DNA from: Blastopirellula marina
Lineage (GTDB): Bacteria > Planctomycetota > Planctomycetia > Pirellulales > Pirellulaceae
NCBI RefSeq assembly: GCF_002967765.1
Contig: NZ_PUHY01000012.1
Location: 558,001 to 622,000 of the forward strand
Length of the DNA: 64,000 bases
Direction: 5' to 3'
Part shown: one piece after another, positions 26,502-34,806 of the stretch
Layout: every line of letters begins with the position of its first letter
Numbering within the stretch: position 1 is the first letter of the stretch
Made by a program: the position numbers and the translations under genes
Notes under the pieces: model-generated
Told to the model about the DNA's origin: nothing
What the model saw: only the letters and a program-made list of their open reading frames with translations
Database searches by the model: none

Positions 26502-27434
26502 ATGTCTTCGCGCAAAGGTTTTACCCTCGTCGAACTATTGGTGGTGATTGCCATCATCGGTGTTCTGATTGCTCTGCTTCTGCCTGCCGTACAACAAGCT
26601 CGCGAAGCAGCACGACGGATGTCCTGTTTCAATAACTTAAAGCAGCTTGGCTTAGCTCTACATAACTACCACGATACGTTCGGAACGTTCCCCAGCGGCT
26701 ACATCGCAACCAATAGCGATCATCGCACGCCGCTGGCCACCGGCGATCCTGGCTGGGGATGGGCCGCGTTGATCTTGCCCCAGATGGAGCAGGGCAACCT
26801 GGCGGACTCCATCGACTTTCGTCTCAGCATCTTAAACGTTTCAAATCAGGCCGCACGCGAAACGCTTATTCAAGCCTACTCCTGCCCAAGCGATCGCTCG
26901 CCGGAAGTCTTTCACATTCATGATGAAAACGAGAACGAACTGACTGAGCTTGCTTCGGCAAATTACGTCGGCTGTTTCGGCACCACGGAACTCGACGAAT
27001 GCGAAGGTCTCGCATCAGGCGTGAAGTGTCAGGGTACCGGTTTGCTCGATCACAATGGCCGCTACGGCATGCGAGACGTGATCGACGGGACGAGCAATAC
27101 TTTGATGGTCGGCGAACGAGCGTCACCGCTTTACAGCGACCATGTGGAACTGAGTACTTGGGTTGGTGCTGTTAGTGGTGGGGAGGAAGCGGCCGTTCGT
27201 ATTTTAGGAATCGCCGATCATCCGCCGAATAGCCAGTACCACCAACACGATGACGACGACCATGGCCACGAACACCAACACTTGGACGACTTCGGAAGCC
27301 GACATCCAGCGGGTACCAACTTCGTCTTCGCCGATGGCTCGGTCCATCTCATCACCGAGACAATCGACGTGGCTGTTTACCAGTCTCTAGCCACCCGTGC
27401 CGGTCGTGAGATGATTTCAGGCGACGCTTACTAA
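26502..27434 (+). CDS. DUF1559 protein with a His-rich loop
   Basis: 310 residues. The prepilin motif [18 protein letters not shown] and [19 protein letters not shown] are nearly identical to the copy at 20.5 kb. Residues 246-262 are YHQHDDDDHGHEHQHLD, a His/Asp-rich insert just before the conserved HPAGTNFVFADGSVHL motif. The insert is absent from the first copy and could bind a divalent metal. It follows the His-rich exported protein by 230 bases. Confidence 0.92.
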   Translation: MSSRKGFTLVELLVVIAIIGVLIALLLPAVQQAREAARRMSCFNNLKQLGLALHNYHDTFGTFPSGYIATNSDHRTPLATGDPGWGWAALILPQMEQGNLADSIDFRLSILNVSNQAARETLIQAYSCPSDRSPEVFHIHDENENELTELASANYVGCFGTTELDECEGLASGVKCQGTGLLDHNGRYGMRDVIDGTSNTLMVGERASPLYSDHVELSTWVGAVSGGEEAAVRILGIADHPPNSQYHQHDDDDHGHEHQHLDDFGSRHPAGTNFVFADGSVHLITETIDVAVYQSLATRAGREMISGDAY

Positions 27435-27460
27435 GTTGCCCTCATGCGAAATGGCAAAAC

Positions 27461-27490
27461 CTGATGCTCGTGCAACTGCGCGAGCATCAG
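27461..27490 (+). terminator. Terminator after second DUF1559 gene
   Basis: CTGATGCTCG (27461-27470) pairs perfectly with CGAGCATCAG (27481-27490) around a 10-base loop; AAATTTCTCTTTCT follows. Confidence 0.8.
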
Positions 27491-27832
27491 AAATTTCTCT
27501 TTCTGGCTCCGCACGACACATTCCGTTGATTCTCGGGAATTTGGCTGATGGCATACTAGTCGAAGTTGACCATCTCAAACCGGACGGTCGTCACTCTCTT
27601 AAAACATCGTTAAAGCGTACACCCCCGGTAAAGCTTCAGTCCGACGCAGTCTCGTCTACATGACGCAATGTCGCCGAGCGAACGATAATTACTAGGACGC
27701 CATAGCATCTATGCTGAGTGGATTCTTGTTCTTACTGGTTGTCTAGTGAGCATATCTAGATTCTTGATCGAAAGGGGAATTCGGCGCGCAGCAAGGTATT
27801 GACGCCACCACCTATTACAAGCGATTTTTACC
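27491..27832. other. Intergenic region upstream of the PadR operon
   Basis: About 340 bases with no gene-like frame. Apart from the promoter/operator that begins at 27833 I see no repeats or RNA genes. Confidence 0.4.
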
Positions 27833-27862
27833 TTGACACACATAATTTGTGTGACATAGTAT
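27833..27862 (+). promoter_or_regulatory. Promoter with overlapping PadR-type operator
   Basis: TTGACA (27833-27838) and TAGTAT (27857-27862), 18 bases apart, form a good promoter. Between and over the boxes, TGACACACA (27834-27842) and TGTGTGACA (27848-27856) make an inverted repeat with one mismatch and a 5-base centre. Its place between -35 and -10 and 55 bases before padR suggests repression by the PadR protein itself. Operator identity is inferred. Confidence 0.6.
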
Positions 27863-27917
27863 ACTTCGCAAGACAGGTGAAACGAAGCAATTTCTCTCTC
27901 GAGTTCCCAGCAACAAG

Positions 27918-28265
27918 ATGCCGCAGACTTCATTCTCTTCCGACTTGATGCGGAGCTGCGCCGATTTGGTGATTTTGACGCTGCTCAACAAGACTCCCAT
28001 GCATGGATATGACATTCTCGTGTCGATGGGTGACATGGGCGACGGGCAATTTCGTTTCAAGCAGGGCACGCTCTATCCGCTGTTGTACCGTTTAGAGCGT
28101 GCAGGCTGGATCGAAGCGCAGTGGCAAGAGCCGCCCGAAGGAAAGAAACGCAAGGTCTATCACATCACCAAGGATGGCAGACGCGTCTTGAAGGAGCGGA
28201 CACAACAGTGGCATCGGTTTACCGGTTCCGTTAATGCAATATTGCAGGAGTGTTCCCATGGCTGA
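27918..28265 (+). CDS. PadR-family transcriptional repressor
   Basis: 115 residues. The winged-helix DNA-binding domain is complete: VILTLLNKTPMHGYDI, then QGTLYPLLYRLERAGWI and KRKVYHITKDGRRVL, ending in a short dimerisation helix. PadR proteins usually repress neighbouring membrane genes and respond to small ligands. The stop overlaps the start of the next gene, so both are translated together. Confidence 0.93.
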   Translation: MPQTSFSSDLMRSCADLVILTLLNKTPMHGYDILVSMGDMGDGQFRFKQGTLYPLLYRLERAGWIEAQWQEPPEGKKRKVYHITKDGRRVLKERTQQWHRFTGSVNAILQECSHG

Positions 28266-29211
28266 GCTTGCCTCGAAACAGGTACAAGACTATCTCGATG
28301 CACTACGAACAGCCCTGAAGCTGACACCACAGCAATCGTCAGACATTGTCGAAGAAGTCCGTGACGATTTGTTCGATCATGTTCGCCGTTTGGTCAATCG
28401 TGGTCGAGACGAGCCAACTGCGGTTGCCGAAGCCTTGGCCGACCTAGGTCCGGCTGAAGAACTTGCTTGCCGAATTAGGACAGAGGTTCCTCCCTGGAAT
28501 GGTGCATTGTTACAAACATTGCGCTGCCTTCTAACCGCTGCTCTCGTCTTACTCGTAATGTGGATTGCCTGGCAGACACGCGCTAACGCCTTCGGTTTTT
28601 CGTGGATACGAGCCTTTGGCCTGATGGCTACCGTGCTACCGATCATCCTGATTGTCTGGCCAGGAATCGTGTGGCGCAAGAATTGGATGTTTAGTGCCGT
28701 TCCCGCTGGTTGCGTTCTGGCAATGGTCATTCTGGTACTAACCCTGGGAATGCCAAACCATTCAACGCAAATCATTGACCCCGAAGCGCCGCGTAATGTA
28801 CCAGCGATGGACAATCAAAACACCCTGACGATCGTTGCCTACCTACCACTTGTTCTTTTTGCTGGCTTGTCCCTTTATCTGCTTGTTATGATGCAGCGGT
28901 GGCATCAACAATGGATTGTGATCAGTTTTGGATTGCTCCTCCTGGTCGCCATTGAAGTCCCCTATGCTTGGGAGGAAAGGGAGTACTCTCAGCGATTGGA
29001 GGCAATGAAAACTTATCTTGCTGCGACACACCAACAACAAGGCATCTATCCAACAGAGCAGCAACTGATCGACCATCCTAATACCAACCGGTTTCGTTAT
29101 CGCGTTGCTTCAGATGGCAACAGCTATAGCCTGTTTTGGAGACGTCCGCTAAGTCACGGATATGAATTGGCGTACAGCACCGACCGAGATGCTATCTGGA
29201 TCGTTGACTGA
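28258..29211 (+). CDS. Membrane protein in PadR operon
   Basis: 317 residues from the ATG at 28258, inside the end of padR, with CAGGAG at 28244-28249. The cytoplasmic N-terminus (SKQVQDYLDALRTALKL, VEEVRDDLFDHV) is the permease-prefix / DUF1700-like helical domain often encoded beside PadR. About six membrane segments cover residues 85-245. The C-terminal part (YLAATHQQQGIYPTEQQLI, YRVASDGNSYSLFW) resembles the globular end of pseudopilin-like proteins. Probably the PadR target. Confidence 0.8.
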   Translation: MAELASKQVQDYLDALRTALKLTPQQSSDIVEEVRDDLFDHVRRLVNRGRDEPTAVAEALADLGPAEELACRIRTEVPPWNGALLQTLRCLLTAALVLLVMWIAWQTRANAFGFSWIRAFGLMATVLPIILIVWPGIVWRKNWMFSAVPAGCVLAMVILVLTLGMPNHSTQIIDPEAPRNVPAMDNQNTLTIVAYLPLVLFAGLSLYLLVMMQRWHQQWIVISFGLLLLVAIEVPYAWEEREYSQRLEAMKTYLAATHQQQGIYPTEQQLIDHPNTNRFRYRVASDGNSYSLFWRRPLSHGYELAYSTDRDAIWIVD

Positions 29212-29259
29212 CCGATCCGATAAGACCTTTTTTCTCGATTCACCATCGTTGCTGTCGTC

Positions 29260-29925
29260 ATGAGACTGGAAACGAGGCTGATCGTTCGGCAAGGATTTTT
29301 AACCGTGCGACGTGTCACCATTGCGATCGGATTGATCTTCCTCGCCGGAATAGCTGCGATGACGGCAACAGTCTTCACGCCCCAAGAATCGAGCGTTCCG
29401 AAACGAGCGAAACGCCCGCCTTCGGCGCCAGGTATGATCCCAATTCCGCTTTCCGACGAGAATGGTGACTACGCTTACCTTGTGGACTACCAACTCGCCT
29501 ATGTCCCAGCTACCGACGATGAAGAAGCTCAGCTCGTGGCCGTGTTGTCTAACACAAGTGATCAGTCGATGGCAATCATGATCAACTCAAAACGCTTGCA
29601 CGCTTCGTTCCACTTCACGCGACCAGATGGAACGAAAATCGAAGCTTATCCGAGTCAGTACTATCGCATGATGATGACGGCCCAGTGGATTGATCCGCCC
29701 TGTCAACTCGATCCGCTAGATCAGATCATTTGGCGGATACCACTCTCGGATTTAGTACCCCATCTAACGAAAATCGATGGTCCCTTAACAGAGGAGACCA
29801 TCGCGGGTTCAAAGGTTCAAAGCGAGATCGGTTTAAGTGTCGTTCCTGGTCCAGGGATCTCGATCCCCTACGAAAAGGTCAAATCGGATCCGATAACTAT
29901 TCCTGGCGGAGATCGCCAGCGCTAG
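29260..29925 (+). CDS. Membrane-anchored protein of unknown function
   Basis: 221 residues with one N-terminal membrane anchor (TIAIGLIFLAGIAAMTATVF, about 19-40) and an extracytoplasmic beta-rich domain. No motif is recognised. It follows the PadR operon by 48 bases and is probably part of it. Its stop codon overlaps the stop of a small lipoprotein-like frame on the other strand. Confidence 0.7.
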   Translation: MRLETRLIVRQGFLTVRRVTIAIGLIFLAGIAAMTATVFTPQESSVPKRAKRPPSAPGMIPIPLSDENGDYAYLVDYQLAYVPATDDEEAQLVAVLSNTSDQSMAIMINSKRLHASFHFTRPDGTKIEAYPSQYYRMMMTAQWIDPPCQLDPLDQIIWRIPLSDLVPHLTKIDGPLTEETIAGSKVQSEIGLSVVPGPGISIPYEKVKSDPITIPGGDRQR

Positions 29926-30092
29926 TCATAACTTTGTGACGACAAGATCTGCTGGTCGTAGTGGTAGCGTTTTTCTTGCATCGTTTCACCGCCACCTGAG
30001 TAGGCACTGCCAAACGCTCCGAATAGCAAGTCCGACACCGCACACCCAGTGCAGGATGCAATCAGGACTATACCGATAAGCCGTGAGATTTG
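29922..30092 (-). pseudogene. Small lipoprotein remnant or gene with non-standard start
   Basis: A minus-strand frame of 56 codons ends in TAG at 29922-29924. It reads RLIGIVLIASCTGCAVSDLL, then FGAFGSAYSGGGETMQEKRY and HYDQQILSSQSYD, with a plausible lipobox Cys. A TAG at 30093-30095 closes it upstream and there is no ATG, GTG or TTG in frame. A TTG in the next frame (about 30100) could have been the start before a 1-base change. So it is either decayed or starts at an unusual codon. Confidence 0.4.
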
Positions 30093-30235
30093 CTACACAA
30101 GATCACCAAGCTTTGCCAGTAGATGGTGGAACTCTGCCATCGATCACATTGGTCGATAGACGATGAACTCCCGTTACTACCGAAATGGGGGAAACGACGC
30201 AATACGTTCGGCGGACCAGCGCCGCTAGCAAGCGG

Positions 30236-30580
30236 TCATCCAGCGTAGAAGTAATAGAACGTCATCCACAAGCACACGAAGTGCAGATACTGATCGAAGC
30301 CCACGGTCGCGAAGAAGGCATGCATGTTCTGCCGCTTGTAAAAGTACGACGTGATACGGCTGGTAATAAAATCGACCACAAAGTGCAGTACGCCGTTGGC
30401 CACGGCAAATTCGACCCCGGGAAAGAAACCGAGCAGGGGCAAGCAGCAAACACCAAGAACCGCCGTATAGGTGCCAACATGCGCCGAGAGTGCCCCAAGG
30501 TGCGAGCTTTTATTCTCGGCCATCCACCGGCTTTGGCAGAGAAAGTCGGCAACCCAGTGGATGAGCATCACATAGAGCAT
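30236..30580 (-). CDS. DUF3307-like membrane protein
   Basis: 114 residues from the ATG at 30580; a start at 30613 would overlap the upstream gene more. The opening MLIHWVADFLCQSRWMAENK matches the HxxADFxxQ hallmark of DUF3307 proteins. About four membrane segments, with FAVANGVLHFVVDFITSRI in the middle. Function unknown. Probably cotranscribed with the small exported protein upstream. Confidence 0.75.
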   Translation of the reverse strand: MLYVMLIHWVADFLCQSRWMAENKSSHLGALSAHVGTYTAVLGVCCLPLLGFFPGVEFAVANGVLHFVVDFITSRITSYFYKRQNMHAFFATVGFDQYLHFVCLWMTFYYFYAG

Positions 30581-30602
30581 GTTTTGACTTCGCTGATATT
30601 GC

Positions 30603-30911
30603 TTAGGGAGCAAATCCTAGTCTAGCTTCCTCTTCCTCGGCAATGAACGGTCCACGAGGTGTCAACATCATGTAGTTCACTGGGGGACTGATCGATGCGG
30701 GAATGCTTTCCCAGCCATCGCTAGACAGGCGACAAAGCCGCCGGACTTTGCTTGAGATTTGGTGATGACCGTAAACCATGCGGGGAAGGCCAAAACTGTA
30801 AACAATAGTTGGGACACCATGCAGGTCGGGCAAGTTCTCGGCTGCCAACAAATTTTGCGTCGGTAAGCAAGCCAGCAGGATCGCAAGCGTCGCTAGACTT
30901 CGTGCCATCAT
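30603..30911 (-). CDS. Small exported protein of unknown function
   Basis: 102 residues (or 101 from the second Met). A signal peptide (LATLAILLACLPTQNLLAAE) precedes about 80 residues with no known motif. It lies between the zinc-ribbon gene and the DUF3307 gene on the same strand. Confidence 0.6.
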   Translation of the reverse strand: MMARSLATLAILLACLPTQNLLAAENLPDLHGVPTIVYSFGLPRMVYGHHQISSKVRRLCRLSSDGWESIPASISPPVNYMMLTPRGPFIAEEEEARLGFAP

Positions 30912-30983
30912 TCTTACTCCATTGGTAAATCAGGTGCATTCGCTTGAAGGCTACCAAAGGCTGTCGAACCGAAACAATCGCAA

Positions 30984-31211
30984 TTAACGCCGTCCCAGAA
31001 AAGCAAACGAACGAAGCAAACCACAATTTGGACAGCGAAAGGTATCGATCAAGTCTCCATTTTCAATGCCGATCGCGTGAATTCCACACGACCAGAACGT
31101 TGCATCCCCCGAAATCCAACGATCCTGATAAGCACCATGATTCGAGCGATCAGGAACAAATCCTTTGATCATCCTGACGGCACAATCGGGGCATTTGATC
31201 TCTCGTTCCAT
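30984..31211 (-). CDS. Zinc-ribbon protein (DUF6487-like)
   Basis: 75 residues. Two CxxC pairs, CPDC near the N-terminus and CPNC near the C-terminus, bracket a beta-rich segment with [10 protein letters not shown]. This layout fits the small PF20097/DUF6487 family. Likely cytoplasmic and zinc-binding; role unknown. Confidence 0.75.
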   Translation of the reverse strand: MEREIKCPDCAVRMIKGFVPDRSNHGAYQDRWISGDATFWSCGIHAIGIENGDLIDTFRCPNCGLLRSFAFLGRR

Positions 31212-31306
31212 GTTCTCCTTCTCCCAATACTCGCTTTACGGTCGGGAATCGCCTATTCTCAAGGGAATCATCCCCTCTCGGGCTTCCCACCTTAAGGCCA
31301 ACCTTC

Positions 31307-33193
31307 ATGAAAATATTCGCTTGCCTGATTCCTTTCTTGGCAATATTCGCCGCCGCTTCCGCCCTTGCTCAAGAGGCACCCACTAAGAACCGTTTGCGGT
31401 TAGAGACGAGTGCCTATTTGCAAATGCATGCCGAGAATCCGGTCGATTGGTATCCGTGGGGCGAAGAGGCCCTGGCCAAAGCGAAGATGGAGAACAAGCC
31501 GATTTTCGTTTCCATCGGTTACGCCAGTTGTCATTGGTGTCACGTAATGGAAAAAGAGAGCTTCTCAGATCCGAAGATCGCTGAGTTTCTCAACGAGCAC
31601 TTCGTGTGTGTTAAGGTGGATCGCGAAGAACGTCCGGATGTCGATGCCGTTTACATGCTGGCCGTTCAAGTCATGTCTCGTAGTGGCGGATGGCCACTCA
31701 ATGTTTTTCTCACGCCTGAGGGAAAACCATTCTTTGGAACGACCTATCTTCCACCGGAAGACCGCGAAGTCGAATTACCCGACAATCAGGGAGTCGGCCT
31801 GGTGCCCGGATTTTTGACGCTCGCTAAGCGAATCGCGCAGGTGTGGGAAACACAGCCGCAGCAACTAACGGACGCCGGCGACGCGATCACCCGCGCGCTG
31901 AAGCAAGTCATGGGACGCCCGTTGCTTCCGCCTGACTTGGCTGAGCACGATTCGATTCTGCGGACCTTTGACGAACAGCTTGAGGACGAATTCGATCCAC
32001 GTTTCGGTGGGTTCGACTTCGACGAAGGTAATGCCGACATTCCCAAGTTTCCGCAGCCTTCCTACTTGAAGTATCTTGAGCGACGACAAGCAGCTGGCGA
32101 TGCGGCAGCAGGTAACATGTTGAAGTTAACGCTCGAAAAGATGGCCGCTGGTGGGATTCATGATCAAATCGCGGGCGGCTTCCATCGCTACAGCACTGAT
32201 CGACATTGGAAGATCCCCCACTTCGAGAAAATGCTTTACGACAACGCTCAGCTGTTACCTATCTACGCGACCGCCTCGAAGACATTCAGCGAGCCGAAGT
32301 TCGCAGACGTTGCCCGCGACATCGCAGACTTCATACTTGCGGACATGACCGGTCCAGACGGGCAGTTCTACAGCGCGCTTGATGCAGACTCGGATGGCGA
32401 AGAAGGGGCTTACTATCGCTTTACTTCGGAAGAACTGCAGAACGAGTTGACTGTCGATCAGTTGCGTCTGGCAGAACAGGCGTTCGGCATGACCGGCGAC
32501 CCTAACTTTGACGAGAAGTATTATGTCCCGCAGTTCCACGGTGCCGCAGAGACCGACAAGCTCGATCAGTTGAAGACCGCCTTGCTCATCCTTCGCAAGA
32601 AGCGAAATCCACCATTCCTGGATAAGAAGGTGATCACTAGTTGGAACGGGCTCATGATCACAGGGCTGGCCAGGGCAGGGGAGAGCCTCAACGAACCTCG
32701 CTACATCGAAGCCGCTGCGAAGGCTGCCGACCATTTGCTAAGAACGGCCTGCTCGGAGGAAGGACGTCTGCGCCGCACACCCGACACCAAGTCCGAACAT
32801 CCAGGAGCCTACGTCGATGACTATGCCATGTTCATTGAAGGGCTACTGGCCCTTCACGAAGCAACTGATGAGCAGCGTTGGCTTGACGAGGCAGTGAAAT
32901 TGCAGGCGACCCAACAAGCGCACTTCGCCGATGAGACAGGCGGAGGGTATTTCTTCACCCCGGACGACAACTCGAACTTGATTGTCCGAGGCAAACTATT
33001 TTCAGATAGTGCTCTGCCGTCTGGAAACGCCGTCTCCGTCAGTAATTTGAAAACACTCGCCAAGCTAGTTCCCGAAGAAGCAAAGAAGTATAACTCTCTG
33101 GCCGAGAAGACGCTTGAAGCCAGCGCTCAGTTGCTCAACACGCAGCCCAATAGCACAGCCCGTATGGCGGCCGAGTTGATTCGTCCTGAATGA
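31307..33193 (+). CDS. Exported DUF255 thioredoxin-like protein (YyaL/SSP411 family)
   Basis: 628 residues. A signal peptide ([16 protein letters not shown]) precedes the DUF255 thioredoxin-fold domain with [16 protein letters not shown] and the diagnostic CHWCHVM, then an (alpha/alpha)6 barrel like N-acylglucosamine 2-epimerases ([31 protein letters not shown]-like [12 protein letters not shown]). Family function is not established. The export signal is a noteworthy difference from cytoplasmic members. Confidence 0.93.
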   Translation: MKIFACLIPFLAIFAAASALAQEAPTKNRLRLETSAYLQMHAENPVDWYPWGEEALAKAKMENKPIFVSIGYASCHWCHVMEKESFSDPKIAEFLNEHFVCVKVDREERPDVDAVYMLAVQVMSRSGGWPLNVFLTPEGKPFFGTTYLPPEDREVELPDNQGVGLVPGFLTLAKRIAQVWETQPQQLTDAGDAITRALKQVMGRPLLPPDLAEHDSILRTFDEQLEDEFDPRFGGFDFDEGNADIPKFPQPSYLKYLERRQAAGDAAAGNMLKLTLEKMAAGGIHDQIAGGFHRYSTDRHWKIPHFEKMLYDNAQLLPIYATASKTFSEPKFADVARDIADFILADMTGPDGQFYSALDADSDGEEGAYYRFTSEELQNELTVDQLRLAEQAFGMTGDPNFDEKYYVPQFHGAAETDKLDQLKTALLILRKKRNPPFLDKKVITSWNGLMITGLARAGESLNEPRYIEAAAKAADHLLRTACSEEGRLRRTPDTKSEHPGAYVDDYAMFIEGLLALHEATDEQRWLDEAVKLQATQQAHFADETGGGYFFTPDDNSNLIVRGKLFSDSALPSGNAVSVSNLKTLAKLVPEEAKKYNSLAEKTLEASAQLLNTQPNSTARMAAELIRPE

Positions 33194-33333
33194 TCACGAA
33201 CGATTCTAACCCGTTTGAAACGCCAAGTTCTACGGTCGAGGATGTGCCAAACGATGTTTCGCATCTCAGCCCCTTTACTGGTCGAAGAAGCGCAATTCGA
33301 CATTCCCCGATCGGTAGCTCTACCGAAGCCTAA
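33190..33333 (+). CDS. Possible small coupled ORF with NPFETP motif
   Basis: 47 codons from an ATG that overlaps the upstream stop (AATGA). The N-terminus [14 protein letters not shown] resembles the NPYxxP start of many planctomycete membrane proteins, but the frame stops before any membrane segment. Hydrophobic stretches ([17 protein letters not shown]) occur downstream in another frame, so it may be a frameshifted remnant. Confidence 0.3.
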   Translation: MITNDSNPFETPSSTVEDVPNDVSHLSPFTGRRSAIRHSPIGSSTEA

Positions 33334-33452
33334 CCGATTTGTTGGCTTGGTTTCTATCTCTGGTCTCATGGATGATCTATCGTTCTTCAAGAGCAATCAA
33401 CACTCGTACTCCGGCTGTGTTCAAGTTCACGAATTTATCGTTATCGCTGTTG

Positions 33453-34199
33453 TCAAACGAATCCAAAATGATTCATCCCCAGGAATATGAAGGAGGGAAT
33501 ATAGAACTGAGCGGTCACGACAACGCCTAGCCAGTGCAGCAAGTCTCGACGCTCGTCGGTAGTCAGTTTGTCGTAGACCGCTAGGCCAATGAGAAGAAAG
33601 AATGTGAATAGAATGCCTGCCAGGTATGCCGTCGTGAACCAATCGAAGTCAACGAGCATGAAGTTTGAGTCGCTCAGCAGCAAAACCAACTGCAGGATGG
33701 TAACACCATACAAGAAGCAAATGGCAACGAGGTAGCTACGCCAGATCATGCGCACCGGCAGCAAACAACCCGTAACGACGATCGCGATCATGACGACAAA
33801 TTGTTCTATCAACGGAATATAAAACTGCCAACTTGTGTTCTCTGGTGGAAACGCGACGAAATAACCGGAATCAATCACTAACGATTTCAACGTCGAAACG
33901 ATGTAGAGAATTCCCGCCACACCTTGAAGGCAAAGCAGCCAATGCCCGGGCTGAAAAATGGTCGGCTTGCGACGAAGTCTTCGCATGCCAAAGAGAAACA
34001 ACGCCGTTAATCCGACTGGATAGGCAAGCAGCACAGGAATCAGCAGCAGTATCGCTGTAAAGTTGTTCTGCCAGATCAGCTGAAATGAATTTTGACTGAC
34101 CGCGCAGAATAGGCCAGTACAGCTCATCCATACGAACAAGTCGATTAGGGAAATGCGGATCCGACCGTCTGATTGTTTAACTTCATCCATGATTGGCAT
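33453..34199 (-). CDS. Multi-pass membrane protein, QPGHWLLC family copy 1
   Basis: 248 residues with about seven membrane segments. It starts with a short polar tail (MDEVKQSDGRIRISLIDLFV). The motif QPGHWLLCLQGVAG near residue 85 is shared with the protein at 37.5-38.3 kb and, in damaged form, with the pseudogene at 34.3-34.6 kb. Function unknown. Confidence 0.72.
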   Translation of the reverse strand: MPIMDEVKQSDGRIRISLIDLFVWMSCTGLFCAVSQNSFQLIWQNNFTAILLLIPVLLAYPVGLTALFLFGMRRLRRKPTIFQPGHWLLCLQGVAGILYIVSTLKSLVIDSGYFVAFPPENTSWQFYIPLIEQFVVMIAIVVTGCLLPVRMIWRSYLVAICFLYGVTILQLVLLLSDSNFMLVDFDWFTTAYLAGILFTFFLLIGLAVYDKLTTDERRDLLHWLGVVVTAQFYIPSFIFLGMNHFGFV

Positions 34200-34333
34200 C
34201 CTGAAGCAGAATTAAAATCTGTATTCCATCAAGTCACCCTCTGCCCATATCCAGGCGGGAATTTAGAACAGCGTGCAAACCGCCACCCCGAAGCAAGCAC
34301 GCTTTCCACAAGCCAACATCCGCCGTAGATCGC

Positions 34334-34615
34334 CTACACTAACCCGCTGACGCATAGCAACCAATAGTCGGGTGTAAGTTCGCTTCGCTTTTCGCGAAAG
34401 TAGCCCGCACGCGCAAGAAGAATGGTTGAGGTCCACGCGGACTTGATTCGCAACGACTTCGGCATGAATAGTATGACATAGAAACTATCTATTTCTTCGC
34501 TGCGAAACGCGGTGGCCCAAATCATCGAAACCAGGCAAGCCAAGCTTACTCAAATAAACAAATCGACCAGCGAAAGCTGGATCGACGAGTTTTCTTGCAC
34601 GTGAATGGTTCCCAT
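34334..34615 (-). pseudogene. Broken copy of the QPGHWLLC membrane protein
   Basis: From an ATG at 34615 the minus strand reads MGTIHVQENSSIQLSLVDLF then Ile and an in-frame TGA (34550-34552). The same frame continues after the stop through LACLVSMIWATAFRS to ELTPDYWLLCVSGLV and a TAG at 34334-34336. SIQLSLVDLF matches RIRISLIDLF and TPDYWLLC matches QPGHWLLC of the intact neighbour. The middle is shorter than in the intact copy. It is therefore a truncated, stop-interrupted duplicate. Confidence 0.6.
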
Positions 34616-34806
34616 CCGGCCTCCTCAAAGTGGCAATAAGCTCCCCCAGCATGGCAAACTTTTGTGCTTATTTCCACATTTGCGTGTAGAAAAAAGACAA
34701 CCCAAGAAACTTATGTTTGGGGAACCTACGAAAGTGATTGCTCCCGAGGATTTCGCTTTTATGATGGAATTGCCCCAGACAATTCCTTTGCCAGTAAGAC
34801 TTGAAA

